Shown one piece after another: positions 1-7,039 of a stretch of DNA of 64,000 nucleotides; within the stretch, counting starts at the first letter, position 1; each line of letters begins with the position of its first letter. Source of the stretch: Lachnospiraceae bacterium (GTDB taxonomy: Bacteria; Bacillota; Clostridia; Lachnospirales; Lachnospiraceae). The notes under the pieces are model-generated. The model had not been told where the DNA came from, searched no databases, and worked only from the letters and a program-made list of their open reading frames with translations. Location: positions 1 to 64,000 of the forward strand of contig JAJBTQ010000008.1 in the NCBI GenBank assembly GCA_020860755.1, given 5' to 3'. A program made the position numbers and the translations under genes.

Positions 1-63
1 CCCTAAAAGCTCAATTTATTCTATCATTTTTTTATCGTCAGGGCAATCTCTTTTCTACCTATT

Positions 64-270
64 TTATGGAAAAATTTCCGGTTTTTTCCCGTCAGGATCA
101 CGATCCTGGGTACCGGGCCTGGCAGCGCGGCTGTCTGCGGTCTCCTCCCCATAGGTGAGCAGGATCTCCTCCTCCTTTTTTTGCAGGGCCTCCTCATACC
201 CCTTCAGAGCGGCAAAAGCTGCGAATTGCTTCGCGCGCTCCTCCCGCGCCATCTTCTTGTGTACCGTCAT
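64..270 (-). CDS. Small charged protein encoded with the Y-family polymerase
   Basis: A 68-residue, highly charged protein with a K/R/E-rich helix-like N-terminal half (motif ERAKQFAAFAALKGYEEAL near residues 11-29) and an apparently disordered C-terminal part. Its ATG overlaps the stop of the upstream polymerase gene by 4 bp (ATGA), so the two are almost certainly translationally coupled. Small proteins of this kind, some called YolD-like, are commonly found beside DinB/UmuC-type polymerases in Firmicutes and are thought to be UmuD-like accessory factors. That link rests on context and general resemblance. It should share the LexA control of the polymerase. The family assignment is tentative; that the gene is real is fairly secure because of the overlap and the preceding GAGAGG. 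Confidence 0.7.
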   Translation of the reverse strand: MTVHKKMAREERAKQFAAFAALKGYEEALQKKEEEILLTYGEETADSRAARPGTQDRDPDGKKPEIFP

Positions 271-1586
271 CCTCTCTGCTCCTTACCCGGATCCTGCTGC
301 CGCAGCACCGCATCGGCGCGGTGTCCGCCGATCTGGCGGTTGCGCTCCATAGTCCTCGCGCCCTCCTCCAGATCCATCCCCCGCAGGATGGCATTCTTGC
401 CGTACCGATCCCTTATCTGCAGCATTGCGCGCTGAAGGGCATGCTCTTTTTCCGCCTCCTCCGGATCGGTAAACAAGTCATACTGCCGGCAGGTCTCCTC
501 CATGGTGTGATTGAACGTCAGCGTCAGACGTCGGACCGTCAGACCCGGGTCCACGATCCTGTCATAGAGGCCTGTCACAGACCGCATGATCATCCGGCAG
601 GAGCTGGTCACCACAGGCAGGGCGGCAGTCCCGTGAGCCGGCCTTCTCTCATACCGGTAACTGTAGCTGATATGCAGGGTCACGGAGTCCGTGACCAGAC
701 ACCGCTCCACCAGATCCAGGCACAGCTGATCCGTCATTTCCTTTATGAGAAGCCTGCCAGTCTCAAAATCCGTATCATGCGGGAGCACCTGCCCGCTGCC
801 GAGAGAACTGCTGTGAGGGCGGTAGTGCTTGATGTCACGCATGAGCGCCGGCTCCCTCCCCCACGCGTGATCGATCAAAAGCTCTGCGTCCACTCCGAAC
901 AGCCCGTACAGCAGATCTTCATCCGCCTGGGCGATCTCCCGCATGGTGTGGATGCCCGCCTGCGCAAGCCGGTTCGTCGTCCCCCGCCCGATCCGCCAGA
1001 AATCCGTCAGCGGCCGGTGGTCCCACAGGCGGCAGCGGTAGGACTCCTCGTCCAACTCCGCCATACCGCCCTTTGCGTGCTTGGCAAGGATATCCATGGC
1101 GATCTTCGCCAGATAGAGATTCGTGCCGATCCCGCAGGTGGCACTCACTCCGGTAGTCATAAGGACATCCTGCGTGATGGTCCTCCCGAGCTCCCAGGCC
1201 GTCATGCCATACAGGAACAGGTAATCCGTCACATCCATGAAGACCTCGTCGATGGAGTAGACATGGATATCCTCCCGGGAGATATACTTTAAGTAGATGC
1301 CGTAGATATCGACTGATACGTCGATGTAGCGCTGCATCCGGGGCGGCGCCATGATGTAGTCGATGTTCTTCGGGAGCTCAAACACCCTGCACCGGCCCGG
1401 AACGCCGAGCTCCTTCATCGCCGGAGAGACGGCCAGGCAGATCGTCCGGTCCGTGCGCTCCGGATCCGCGACGACCAGATTCGCCGCAAAGGGATCCAGG
1501 CCCCGGTCGCAGCACTCCACCGAGGCATAGAACGATTTTAGATCAATGCAGAGGTACATCCTCTGCTTTGCCCGCTTCTCTTCCAT
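267..1586 (-). CDS. Y-family DNA polymerase (DinB/UmuC type)
   Basis: A 439-residue translesion DNA polymerase. The palm-domain signature IDLKSFYASVE lies at residues 14-24 and the catalytic SIDEVFMDV at 111-119, supplying the acidic metal-binding residues. Helix-hairpin-helix thumb and little-finger regions follow. In Firmicutes this lineage (UvrX/YqjW-like) is a damage-inducible, error-prone polymerase separate from housekeeping DinB. A perfect LexA operator lies about 35 bp upstream of the ATG, so SOS induction is well supported by sequence. An alternative start at Met10 is possible, but the chosen ATG follows a purine-rich GGGGGGAGAGAGG stretch. It overlaps the small downstream partner gene by 4 bp. 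Confidence 0.93.
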   Translation of the reverse strand: MEEKRAKQRMYLCIDLKSFYASVECCDRGLDPFAANLVVADPERTDRTICLAVSPAMKELGVPGRCRVFELPKNIDYIMAPPRMQRYIDVSVDIYGIYLKYISREDIHVYSIDEVFMDVTDYLFLYGMTAWELGRTITQDVLMTTGVSATCGIGTNLYLAKIAMDILAKHAKGGMAELDEESYRCRLWDHRPLTDFWRIGRGTTNRLAQAGIHTMREIAQADEDLLYGLFGVDAELLIDHAWGREPALMRDIKHYRPHSSSLGSGQVLPHDTDFETGRLLIKEMTDQLCLDLVERCLVTDSVTLHISYSYRYERRPAHGTAALPVVTSSCRMIMRSVTGLYDRIVDPGLTVRRLTLTFNHTMEETCRQYDLFTDPEEAEKEHALQRAMLQIRDRYGKNAILRGMDLEEGARTMERNRQIGGHRADAVLRQQDPGKEQRG

Positions 1587-1620
1587 GATCCTCTCTCCCC
1601 CCGTCCTTTCTTTAGATTAT

Positions 1621-1634
1621 CGAACGTGTGTTCG
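1621..1634 (-). promoter_or_regulatory. LexA (DinR) operator / SOS box
   Basis: The 14-mer CGAACGTGTGTTCG fits the Gram-positive LexA consensus CGAACRNRYGTTYG at every position. It lies 35 bp upstream of the polymerase ATG and overlaps plausible -10 elements (TATGAT or GATAAT on the minus strand), so LexA binding would block transcription. Confidence 0.93.
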
Positions 1635-1671
1635 ATTTTATCATAGCACGCCGGAGAGAGAAATGCAAGCA

Positions 1672-1712
1672 GAAAATAAGGACTTAATCCTGTGAGATAC
1701 AGGATCAAGTCC
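1672..1712 (-). terminator. Rho-independent terminator of the heavy-metal protein gene
   Basis: Arms 1680-1693 (GGACTTAATCCTGT) and 1699-1712 (ACAGGATCAAGTCC) pair around a 5-nt loop with one mismatch. On the minus strand the stem is followed by TTATTTT. It separates the metal-binding gene from the LexA-controlled promoter. Confidence 0.8.
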
Positions 1713-1730
1713 CTCTTGTAAGCGGTTCCC

Positions 1731-1952
1731 TCAGCGCCCGAACCTTCCTTTTTTCTCGTACGGCTCTACACACACATCCGTCACCTTGTAGCCGGTTGCA
1801 TTGACAGCTGCTTTTATCCTTGCCACATCCGGTATCCCGTCCATGAGGATCTCCGCGGTCCCCTTTGCATGAGAGGCCTGAATTTTTGCCTTTTTGTCTA
1901 CCACATCGCGGATTGCCCCGCAGACATGACCCTCGCACATACTGCAGGACAT
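1731..1952 (-). CDS. Heavy-metal-associated (HMA) domain protein, start uncertain
   Basis: A small protein of the ferredoxin-fold HMA/copper-chaperone type. The metal site is the CSMC pair at residues 3-6 from the ATG. A second alpha-beta half follows, ending in EPYEKKG, a tail I associate with clostridial members. The listed ATG would remove the first beta strand. The same frame stays open upstream and encodes INKITLTIDG, the expected first strand, directly behind a perfect AAAGGAGG at 1992-1999. There is no ATG, GTG or TTG in that stretch: the codon at ideal spacing is ATT (1983-1985). Either ATT is used, or one base has been gained or lost near 1981-1989. Family call good, start call open. 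Confidence 0.72.
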   Translation of the reverse strand: MSCSMCEGHVCGAIRDVVDKKAKIQASHAKGTAEILMDGIPDVARIKAAVNATGYKVTDVCVEPYEKKGRFGR

Positions 1953-2060
1953 CCCGTCGATCGTTAAAGTTATCTTATTGATAATACATCGCCTCCTTTG
2001 CTCTCCCCTATATTCGCATATTTGTACCGACTGTTTCTCTCGGCAAGCTGTATTTTTACC

Positions 2061-2089
2061 TTGTCATCCGTCTGGGCCTGCCCTATAAT
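2061..2089 (+). promoter_or_regulatory. Sigma-A promoter of the DUF1836 gene
   Basis: TTGTCA (2061-2066), 17-bp spacer, TATAAT (2084-2089). Transcription should begin near 2096. This rules out the upstream ATG at 1998 and supports the start at 2112. Confidence 0.85.
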
Positions 2090-2111
2090 ACGAATAGAGG
2101 AGCAAGCAACT

Positions 2112-2738
2112 ATGACTATAGACATTCAAAATTTGTTGGAGAGTATCTTGGACTCTCTCTCCCGGATTGAATACATTCAGCCGGAAGACATGCCTGACAT
2201 CCATCTGTACATGGATCAGGTGGTCACGTTCATGGAGGGCGAACTGAGCGCCACCAAGCGTTATCCCGACGACAAAGTTCTGACAAAGACCATGGTCAAT
2301 AATTACGTGAAAAACAAGCTGCTCCCTCCTCCGGAACGCAAGAAATATTCCAAAGAGCACATCCTGACCCTGATCTTCATCTACTATTTTAAAAACTCCC
2401 TTTCCATGCAGGATATCCGCAGCATCTTAGGCCCGCTTGCGGATAAGTACTGGGATGCCGAAAGCTATCCGTCGCTGGAAGATATCTACAACGCTGTGTT
2501 TTCCCTGGAAGAAACGGAAGTACAGCACGTCACGGACGAGATCCGGGAGGCATTCATCTTAAGTCAGGATGCCATCGATGCCATGGACGCGCTGGACGAA
2601 GATGAGGCGGACTTTTTACAGAAATTTGCCTTCATCTGCCTGTTGAGCTTTGACATCTATGTCAAAAAGCTTCTGGTAGAAAAGATCATCGACTCCATGG
2701 ATACCACACCGGGCTCCGACCGGGAAAAAACAGATTAA
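2112..2738 (+). CDS. DUF1836 domain-containing protein
   Basis: A 208-residue protein matching the DUF1836 family, which is common in Lachnospiraceae and relatives. The recognisable core is TKTMVNNYVKNKLLPPPE followed by KYSKEHILTLIFIYYFKN, about residues 58-95. This resembles a MerR-like helix-turn-helix, so a DNA-binding regulatory role is likely but unproven. I place the start at 2112, behind AGAGGAGC and 23 nt after a consensus -10 box. The longer open frame from 1998 would run through the promoter. The gene converges on and overlaps the TrpR-like gene by 4 bp. Confidence 0.85.
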   Translation: MTIDIQNLLESILDSLSRIEYIQPEDMPDIHLYMDQVVTFMEGELSATKRYPDDKVLTKTMVNNYVKNKLLPPPERKKYSKEHILTLIFIYYFKNSLSMQDIRSILGPLADKYWDAESYPSLEDIYNAVFSLEETEVQHVTDEIREAFILSQDAIDAMDALDEDEADFLQKFAFICLLSFDIYVKKLLVEKIIDSMDTTPGSDREKTD

Positions 2739-3025
2739 TCCCCGCCAATCCTTTTAAAGACCATATCATACCCGTCATTTCCGTAGTTTAAGGAACGGTT
2801 CACACGGCTGATCGTTGCCGTCGAAGCGCCGGTACTCTCCGCGATATCCAGATATGTCCGGCTCTCACGCAGCATCCGGGCCACCTCAAAGCGCTGTGAC
2901 AGGGACAGGATCTCATTGATCGTACACACATCCTCAAAAAACATATAGCACTCCTCTATATCCTTCAAAGACAGGATCGCCTCAAACAGATGATCTACCG
3001 CTTCCGTTCGGATCTTTTGATTCAT
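2735..3025 (-). CDS. YerC/YecD family TrpR-related DNA-binding protein
   Basis: A 96-residue, all-helical protein of the TrpR/YerC-YecD superfamily. The helix-turn-helix is visible in EVARMLRESRTYLDIAEST followed by GASTATISRVNRSLNYG at about residues 47-82, the most conserved part of the family. The start has GGAGG 5 nt upstream. Members lack a settled ligand; some TrpR relatives sense tryptophan, and a tryptophan/tyrosine-class ABC importer lies 1 kb away, but no shared operator was identified. It ends in a 4-bp convergent overlap with the DUF1836 gene. Confidence 0.88.
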   Translation of the reverse strand: MNQKIRTEAVDHLFEAILSLKDIEECYMFFEDVCTINEILSLSQRFEVARMLRESRTYLDIAESTGASTATISRVNRSLNYGNDGYDMVFKRIGGD

Positions 3026-3108
3026 ATCATAACCTCCGTCAAAAACCTTTCATTCACTTTTCCTATGTGAAATTTTAACACAGTAAAATTTTAAAGTAAA
3101 GAGTGCAT

Positions 3109-3137
3109 TTTACGTTTCAAAGTATTTGCGATATAAT
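3109..3137 (+). promoter_or_regulatory. Sigma-A promoter of larE, predicting a leaderless mRNA
   Basis: TTTACG (3109-3114), 17-bp spacer, TATAAT (3132-3137). The usual 6-7 nt offset places the first transcribed base at or next to the ATG at 3144. No ribosome-binding sequence lies between. Confidence 0.75.
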
Positions 3138-3143
3138 GACCCC

Positions 3144-3890
3144 ATGACACTGGAGCAATTTTTTAAAGAACATCCGAAGACCGCCATCGCCTTCTCAGGC
3201 GGCACCGACTCATCCTACCTGCTGTATATGGCAAAGCAATACGCCGAAGAGACCGTCGCGGTCTATATGAAAACACCGTTTCAGCCGGAATTTGAACTGG
3301 AGGATGCCAGGCACTTCTGCACAGATCATGATATTCCTATTATTATAATGGAGTATGATATCCTGCAGTTGGAACCGGTCGCGGCAAATCCCGCGGACCG
3401 CTGCTATTACTGCAAGATGGCTCTGTTTACACAGATCCGAAGCGCTGCGGATGAGAAGGGATTTCCCTGCGTGGCGGACGGTACCAACGCATCCGATGAC
3501 GCGGCCGACCGCCCCGGTATGCGGGCGCTTAAAGAGCTCGGCATCTTTTCCCCGCTGCGCCTTAGCGGGATCACGAAGGATCAGGTGCGCGATAAGTCCC
3601 GCAAGCTCGGTCTTTTCACGGCGGACAAGCCCGCTTACGCCTGCCTTGCCACCCGGATCCCTACGGGAACCCGGATCACCGCAGAAATATTAAAAAAAGT
3701 GGAACAGGCGGAAACCGCACTGATGGAACTTGGTTTTTATGATTTCCGTGTGCGCGTCCTGGAAAACGGAGCGAGACTGGAAATGAAAAAGGAGCAGATT
3801 CCTCTGCTCCTTGAAAATAAAGATGATATCTTTTCTCTGTTACAGCCTCTCTTCGGGGAGATCTACCTCGATTTCGAGGCGCGGGGTTAG
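3144..3890 (+). CDS. larE: ATP-dependent sacrificial sulfur transferase LarE
   Basis: A 248-residue PP-loop enzyme of the LarE family, which adds sulfur to the pyridinium dicarboxylate precursor of the nickel-pincer cofactor. The PP-loop SGGTDSS is at residues 18-24. Three cysteines stand at 87, 90 (RCYYCK) and 167 (AYACLATR). LarE proteins with three such cysteines are reported to use a [4Fe-4S] cluster as sulfur carrier, whereas single-cysteine forms sacrifice the cysteine itself, so the cluster type is inferred here. The start at 3144 was chosen because an in-frame TTG at 3126 lies within the promoter. No larA, larB or larC is nearby. The 3' end overlaps the convergent ABC ATPase gene by 4 bp. 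Confidence 0.88.
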   Translation: MTLEQFFKEHPKTAIAFSGGTDSSYLLYMAKQYAEETVAVYMKTPFQPEFELEDARHFCTDHDIPIIIMEYDILQLEPVAANPADRCYYCKMALFTQIRSAADEKGFPCVADGTNASDDAADRPGMRALKELGIFSPLRLSGITKDQVRDKSRKLGLFTADKPAYACLATRIPTGTRITAEILKKVEQAETALMELGFYDFRVRVLENGARLEMKKEQIPLLLENKDDIFSLLQPLFGEIYLDFEARG

Positions 3891-4681
3891 CCGAGGATCG
3901 CCTGATCGTTCGCAAACTCCTCGCCGCTTGCCTCTTCGAATTTTTTAAGCAGATCCGGCACGGTAAGATTTGACTTCTCCTCGCCGCGGATATCCAGCAC
4001 GATCTCTCCCTCCGACATCATGATAAGCCGATTGCCGTGAGCGATCGCATCACGCATATTGTGGGTGATCATCAGCGTGGTCAGGTGATCCCGGGCAATG
4101 ATCGACTCCGTGGACTCCAGCACCTTCGCCGCTGTCTTCGGATCCAGAGCCGCCGTGTGCTCGTCTAAGAGCAGCAGCTTCGGCTTTTTTAAGGATGCCA
4201 TCAGAAGCGTGATCGCCTGCCGTTGTCCGCCGGAGAGCAGTCCCACCTTGGATGTCATCCGGTCCTCCAGACCCAGTCCGAGTGTCGCGACAAGGTCATG
4301 ATACTCCTCCCGCTCGCTGTGTTTGATGCCGCTTCGGAACGAACGCCGCTGTCCGCGCCGGCGGGCCAGCGCGAGATTCTCATCGATCCCCATCGTGGCT
4401 GCCGTTCCTGTCATCGGATCCTGGAATACGCGCCCGAGATAGATCGCGCGCCTGTGCTCCGGCAGTCTCGTCACATCATTCCCGTCGATTATGATCTGTC
4501 CCGAATCGACCGGCCAGACGCCGGCGACCGCATTTAACATTGTCGACTTTCCTGCGCCGTTTCCACCGATGACCGTGACAAAATCGCCATCCTCCAGTGT
4601 GAGGCTGATGCCCTTTAAGGCTATCTTTTCATTTACCGTTCCCGGATTAAATGTCTTGGAAACATTTCTGATCTCCAACAT
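3887..4681 (-). CDS. ABC transporter ATPase, TrpXYZ-type importer
   Basis: A 264-residue ATP-binding subunit. The Walker A motif GGNGAGKST lies near residues 39-47, the signature LSGGQRQ near 149-155 and Walker B LLLLDEH near 169-175, all intact. It is the third gene of a substrate-binding protein, permease, ATPase operon. The organisation and protein types match the family annotated as tryptophan/tyrosine importers (TrpX, TrpY, TrpZ; COG2984, COG4120, COG1101). The ATG at 4681 shares a base with the permease stop (TGATG) behind GGAGG; an in-frame GTG sits one codon earlier. The actual substrate cannot be read from sequence. Confidence 0.9.
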   Translation of the reverse strand: MLEIRNVSKTFNPGTVNEKIALKGISLTLEDGDFVTVIGGNGAGKSTMLNAVAGVWPVDSGQIIIDGNDVTRLPEHRRAIYLGRVFQDPMTGTAATMGIDENLALARRRGQRRSFRSGIKHSEREEYHDLVATLGLGLEDRMTSKVGLLSGGQRQAITLLMASLKKPKLLLLDEHTAALDPKTAAKVLESTESIIARDHLTTLMITHNMRDAIAHGNRLIMMSEGEIVLDIRGEEKSNLTVPDLLKKFEEASGEEFANDQAILG

Positions 4682-5601
4682 CACTGCTCACCTCCCCTCA
4701 CACCAACTCTGGCGCGCAGTTTCCCCTGCCAGAAGGGGATGGCCAAAAAGACTGCGACCACGAGAGCAGACAAAAGCTTGAGAAGATCCGTATCAATGCC
4801 CAGCCAGATCACGACCTGCAGGACGACATAATAGATGATCGCGCCGAACACGACGATAAGGAGCTTCCATGCAAAGCCCTGCATGATCCTTCCGAAGATC
4901 GCCTCACCGATGATAACGGCTGCGAGGCCGATCACGATCGCGCCACGTCCCATGTTGACGTCGGCAAATCCCTGATACTGCCCGAGCAGGCAGCCGGCAA
5001 ATGCGACGAGACCGTTCGAGATCACGAGCCCCAGCACGCGGCAGAGGCCGGTGTTGATGCCCTGCGCCCTGGCCATCTTATCGTTGCAGCCTGTGGCTCG
5101 CAGCGCACATCCGATCTCCCGTCCGAAAAACCAGTACAGGACTACGATGATCACAATGATCAGGATCGCCACGATCAGAAGCGTGTTCTGAAACCACGGC
5201 ACATCTTTGATATAGCGAAGGGAAACCAACAGATTGTACTTATCCACGTTGATGGGCTGGTTGGACTTCCCCATGATTTTTAAGTTGACGGAATATAGCC
5301 CGAGCTGTGTTAAGATACCGGCAAGGATCGCCGGGATCCCCATACAGGTATGAAAGATACCTGTGACCAGTCCGGCCAGCATGCCGGCGATCAGCGCGCC
5401 GATCATGGCCACCCCGACTCTGCAGCCGGCCTGCATCATCATGATGCACACTGCGGCTCCGGTACAAAAACTGCCGTCTACGGAAAGGTCTGCGATATCC
5501 AGAATGCGGAATGTGATGTAGACGCCGATAGCCATGATCCCCCAGATCAGGCCCTGCGCCACCGCTCCGGGCAAAGAATTAAATAAACTGAACAGATTCA
5601 T
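4681..5601 (-). CDS. ABC transporter permease, TrpXYZ-type importer
   Basis: A 306-residue polytopic inner-membrane protein with roughly eight to nine hydrophobic segments. It starts with the segment AQGLIWGIMAIGVYITFRIL and contains DIADLSVDGSF, a conserved loop of the COG4120 permeases that resemble branched-chain amino-acid transporter permeases. It lies between the substrate-binding lipoprotein and the ATPase and overlaps the latter by one base. A 110-bp gap containing two hairpins separates it from the binding-protein gene, which may let the binding protein be made in excess. Confidence 0.9.
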   Translation of the reverse strand: MNLFSLFNSLPGAVAQGLIWGIMAIGVYITFRILDIADLSVDGSFCTGAAVCIMMMQAGCRVGVAMIGALIAGMLAGLVTGIFHTCMGIPAILAGILTQLGLYSVNLKIMGKSNQPINVDKYNLLVSLRYIKDVPWFQNTLLIVAILIIVIIVVLYWFFGREIGCALRATGCNDKMARAQGINTGLCRVLGLVISNGLVAFAGCLLGQYQGFADVNMGRGAIVIGLAAVIIGEAIFGRIMQGFAWKLLIVVFGAIIYYVVLQVVIWLGIDTDLLKLLSALVVAVFLAIPFWQGKLRARVGVRGGEQ

Positions 5602-5640
5602 TTTTCTCCCTCGCTGCTAGTTCTTTTTCTCTGAGAGAAA

Positions 5641-5696
5641 CAGCGAGACTGGCAAACACCAGTCTCACTGCCAAATAGGATTTTATTCCAAATCCT
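5641..5696 (-). other. Two intra-operon hairpins between binding protein and permease
   Basis: Hairpin one pairs 5641-5652 (CAGCGAGACTGG) with 5659-5670 (CCAGTCTCACTG), one mismatch. Hairpin two pairs 5677-5683 (AGGATTT) with 5690-5696 (AAATCCT). Neither is followed by a run of T on the minus strand. They look more like an mRNA-processing or partial-termination site that lowers expression of the permease and ATPase than a full terminator. Confidence 0.6.
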
Positions 5697-5711
5697 GTTT
5701 CTCGTCAAGGC

Positions 5712-6857
5712 TTACTCTTGCCCTTCTTCTTCCTCGATCACTTCTTCGTTTTCTTCCTCAGTCTCTTCCTCGGTCTCTTCCTCGGTCTCGATTGCGGTGT
5801 ATCCGTCCGGAATCGTGATTCCAAGCGCGTCGCAGATAGCCTGGTTGTACTCTTTGGTTACCTCCGGTGCATATTCGACAGCCATCTCGGAGATGTCTGC
5901 GCCCTCGGTTAAGATCTGTACTGCCATCTGACCGGTCGTGTAGCCAAGGTCATAGTAGCTGATGGAAAGTGTCGCAACTCCGCAGCCGGAGCAGATGCCT
6001 TCCTCACCGGCGATGATCGGTGTGCCGTCCGGCTCACAGATGTTGTTGATCAGCTCTGTGTTCGATGCCGCCGTATTATCGGTCGGGATATAGATCACAT
6101 CACTCTCGGAGGAGGCGACCGTCGTCACGCTCGAAATGTCATTGGAGTCAGCAAAGCTGTACTGTGTGCAGGTGTAACCCATATCCTCCAGATAGGTCTG
6201 AACATTGTCTACCTGGTACTGGGAGTTAGCCTCAGCGGAGCAGAACAGCAGTCCTACGTTCTGGGCATCGGGGAAGAGCTCGTTTAACATCTGTGCCTGT
6301 TCCTCTAACGGAGCCAGATCAGAAGTTCCGGAGATGTTGCCGCCGACGACACCGTCAAACTCAATATCTAACGCTGCACCATAGTCGGTAACGGATGTTC
6401 CCAGAATGGGAATGGAGTCTGTGCTGGCAGCAGCCGCCTGAAGAGAGGCCGTTGCATTGGCCAGGATCAGATCTACGCCGCTGGAGACAAAGCTGTTTGT
6501 GATCGTCGCACATGTGGCGGAATCGCCCTGCGCGTTCTGTTCGTCAAAGGTGACCGCATCGCCCAACGCCTCGGTTACGGCATCTTCAAATCCTTCTGTC
6601 GCCGCATCCAGCGCCGGATGCTCCATCGACTGGCAAATACCGATCACATATTCACCATCAGCGGCAGCCGTTGTTGCCTCTTCGCCCTCGTTGGCTTCCT
6701 CGCCCTCTTCAATCTGCTCGTCAACCTCTTCCAGATCCTCTGCGGCCTCAGTGGTTGTCTCAGCCGGTTCCTCACTTCCGGAATCGCTGGAAGAGCCACA
6801 GGCTGCAAGACCGACACTCATCGTGAGTATCACACTCATTGCAAGAATTTTTTTCAT
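5712..6857 (-). CDS. ABC transporter substrate-binding lipoprotein with acidic tails
   Basis: A 381-residue secreted lipoprotein of the COG2984 (TrpX) class. The signal peptide ends in the lipobox LAAC, with the lipidated cysteine near residue 20. A disordered acidic linker (about residues 21-68, rich in E, T and A) precedes the binding domain, which begins at YVIGICQSMEHPALDAATEG. The final 25 or so residues form a second acidic tail of repeated TEEE units, which is unusual for a binding protein. A consensus promoter lies 87 bp upstream. The permease and ATPase follow. Aromatic amino-acid uptake is inferred from family and operon type. Confidence 0.9.
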   Translation of the reverse strand: MKKILAMSVILTMSVGLAACGSSSDSGSEEPAETTTEAAEDLEEVDEQIEEGEEANEGEEATTAAADGEYVIGICQSMEHPALDAATEGFEDAVTEALGDAVTFDEQNAQGDSATCATITNSFVSSGVDLILANATASLQAAAASTDSIPILGTSVTDYGAALDIEFDGVVGGNISGTSDLAPLEEQAQMLNELFPDAQNVGLLFCSAEANSQYQVDNVQTYLEDMGYTCTQYSFADSNDISSVTTVASSESDVIYIPTDNTAASNTELINNICEPDGTPIIAGEEGICSGCGVATLSISYYDLGYTTGQMAVQILTEGADISEMAVEYAPEVTKEYNQAICDALGITIPDGYTAIETEEETEEETEEENEEVIEEEEGQE

Positions 6858-6943
6858 CGTTCTTTTCCTTCCTTTTCTTCTCTTTCTCTTGTTTTCTCAC
6901 TTCCGGCCCCTGTCCGGGACCGGTCCGAAAGAAATCCTTCAAA

Positions 6944-6972
6944 ATTGTACCACTTCAACGTAAAGAAGTCAA
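6944..6972 (-). promoter_or_regulatory. Sigma-A promoter of the ABC importer operon
   Basis: On the minus strand TTGACT (6972-6967), 17-bp spacer, TACAAT (6949-6944). It gives a leader of about 80 nt before the lipoprotein ATG. I saw no T-box or other riboswitch in that leader. Confidence 0.83.
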
Positions 6973-7039
6973 CTGAAAAAATCTACCGTTATAGACGCAA
7001 AAATCCAACCATGCTTCCGGTCATACGGTACCGCTTTTT

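Noticed and set aside
321..1292. Long open frame opposite the Y-family polymerase gene
   Set aside because: It is the antisense shadow of a well-supported polymerase gene, lacks a ribosome site and resembles no protein family.
1998..2111. N-terminal extension of the DUF1836 gene
   Set aside because: It would run through the TTGTCA-TATAAT promoter; the DUF1836 core and ribosome site support 2112.
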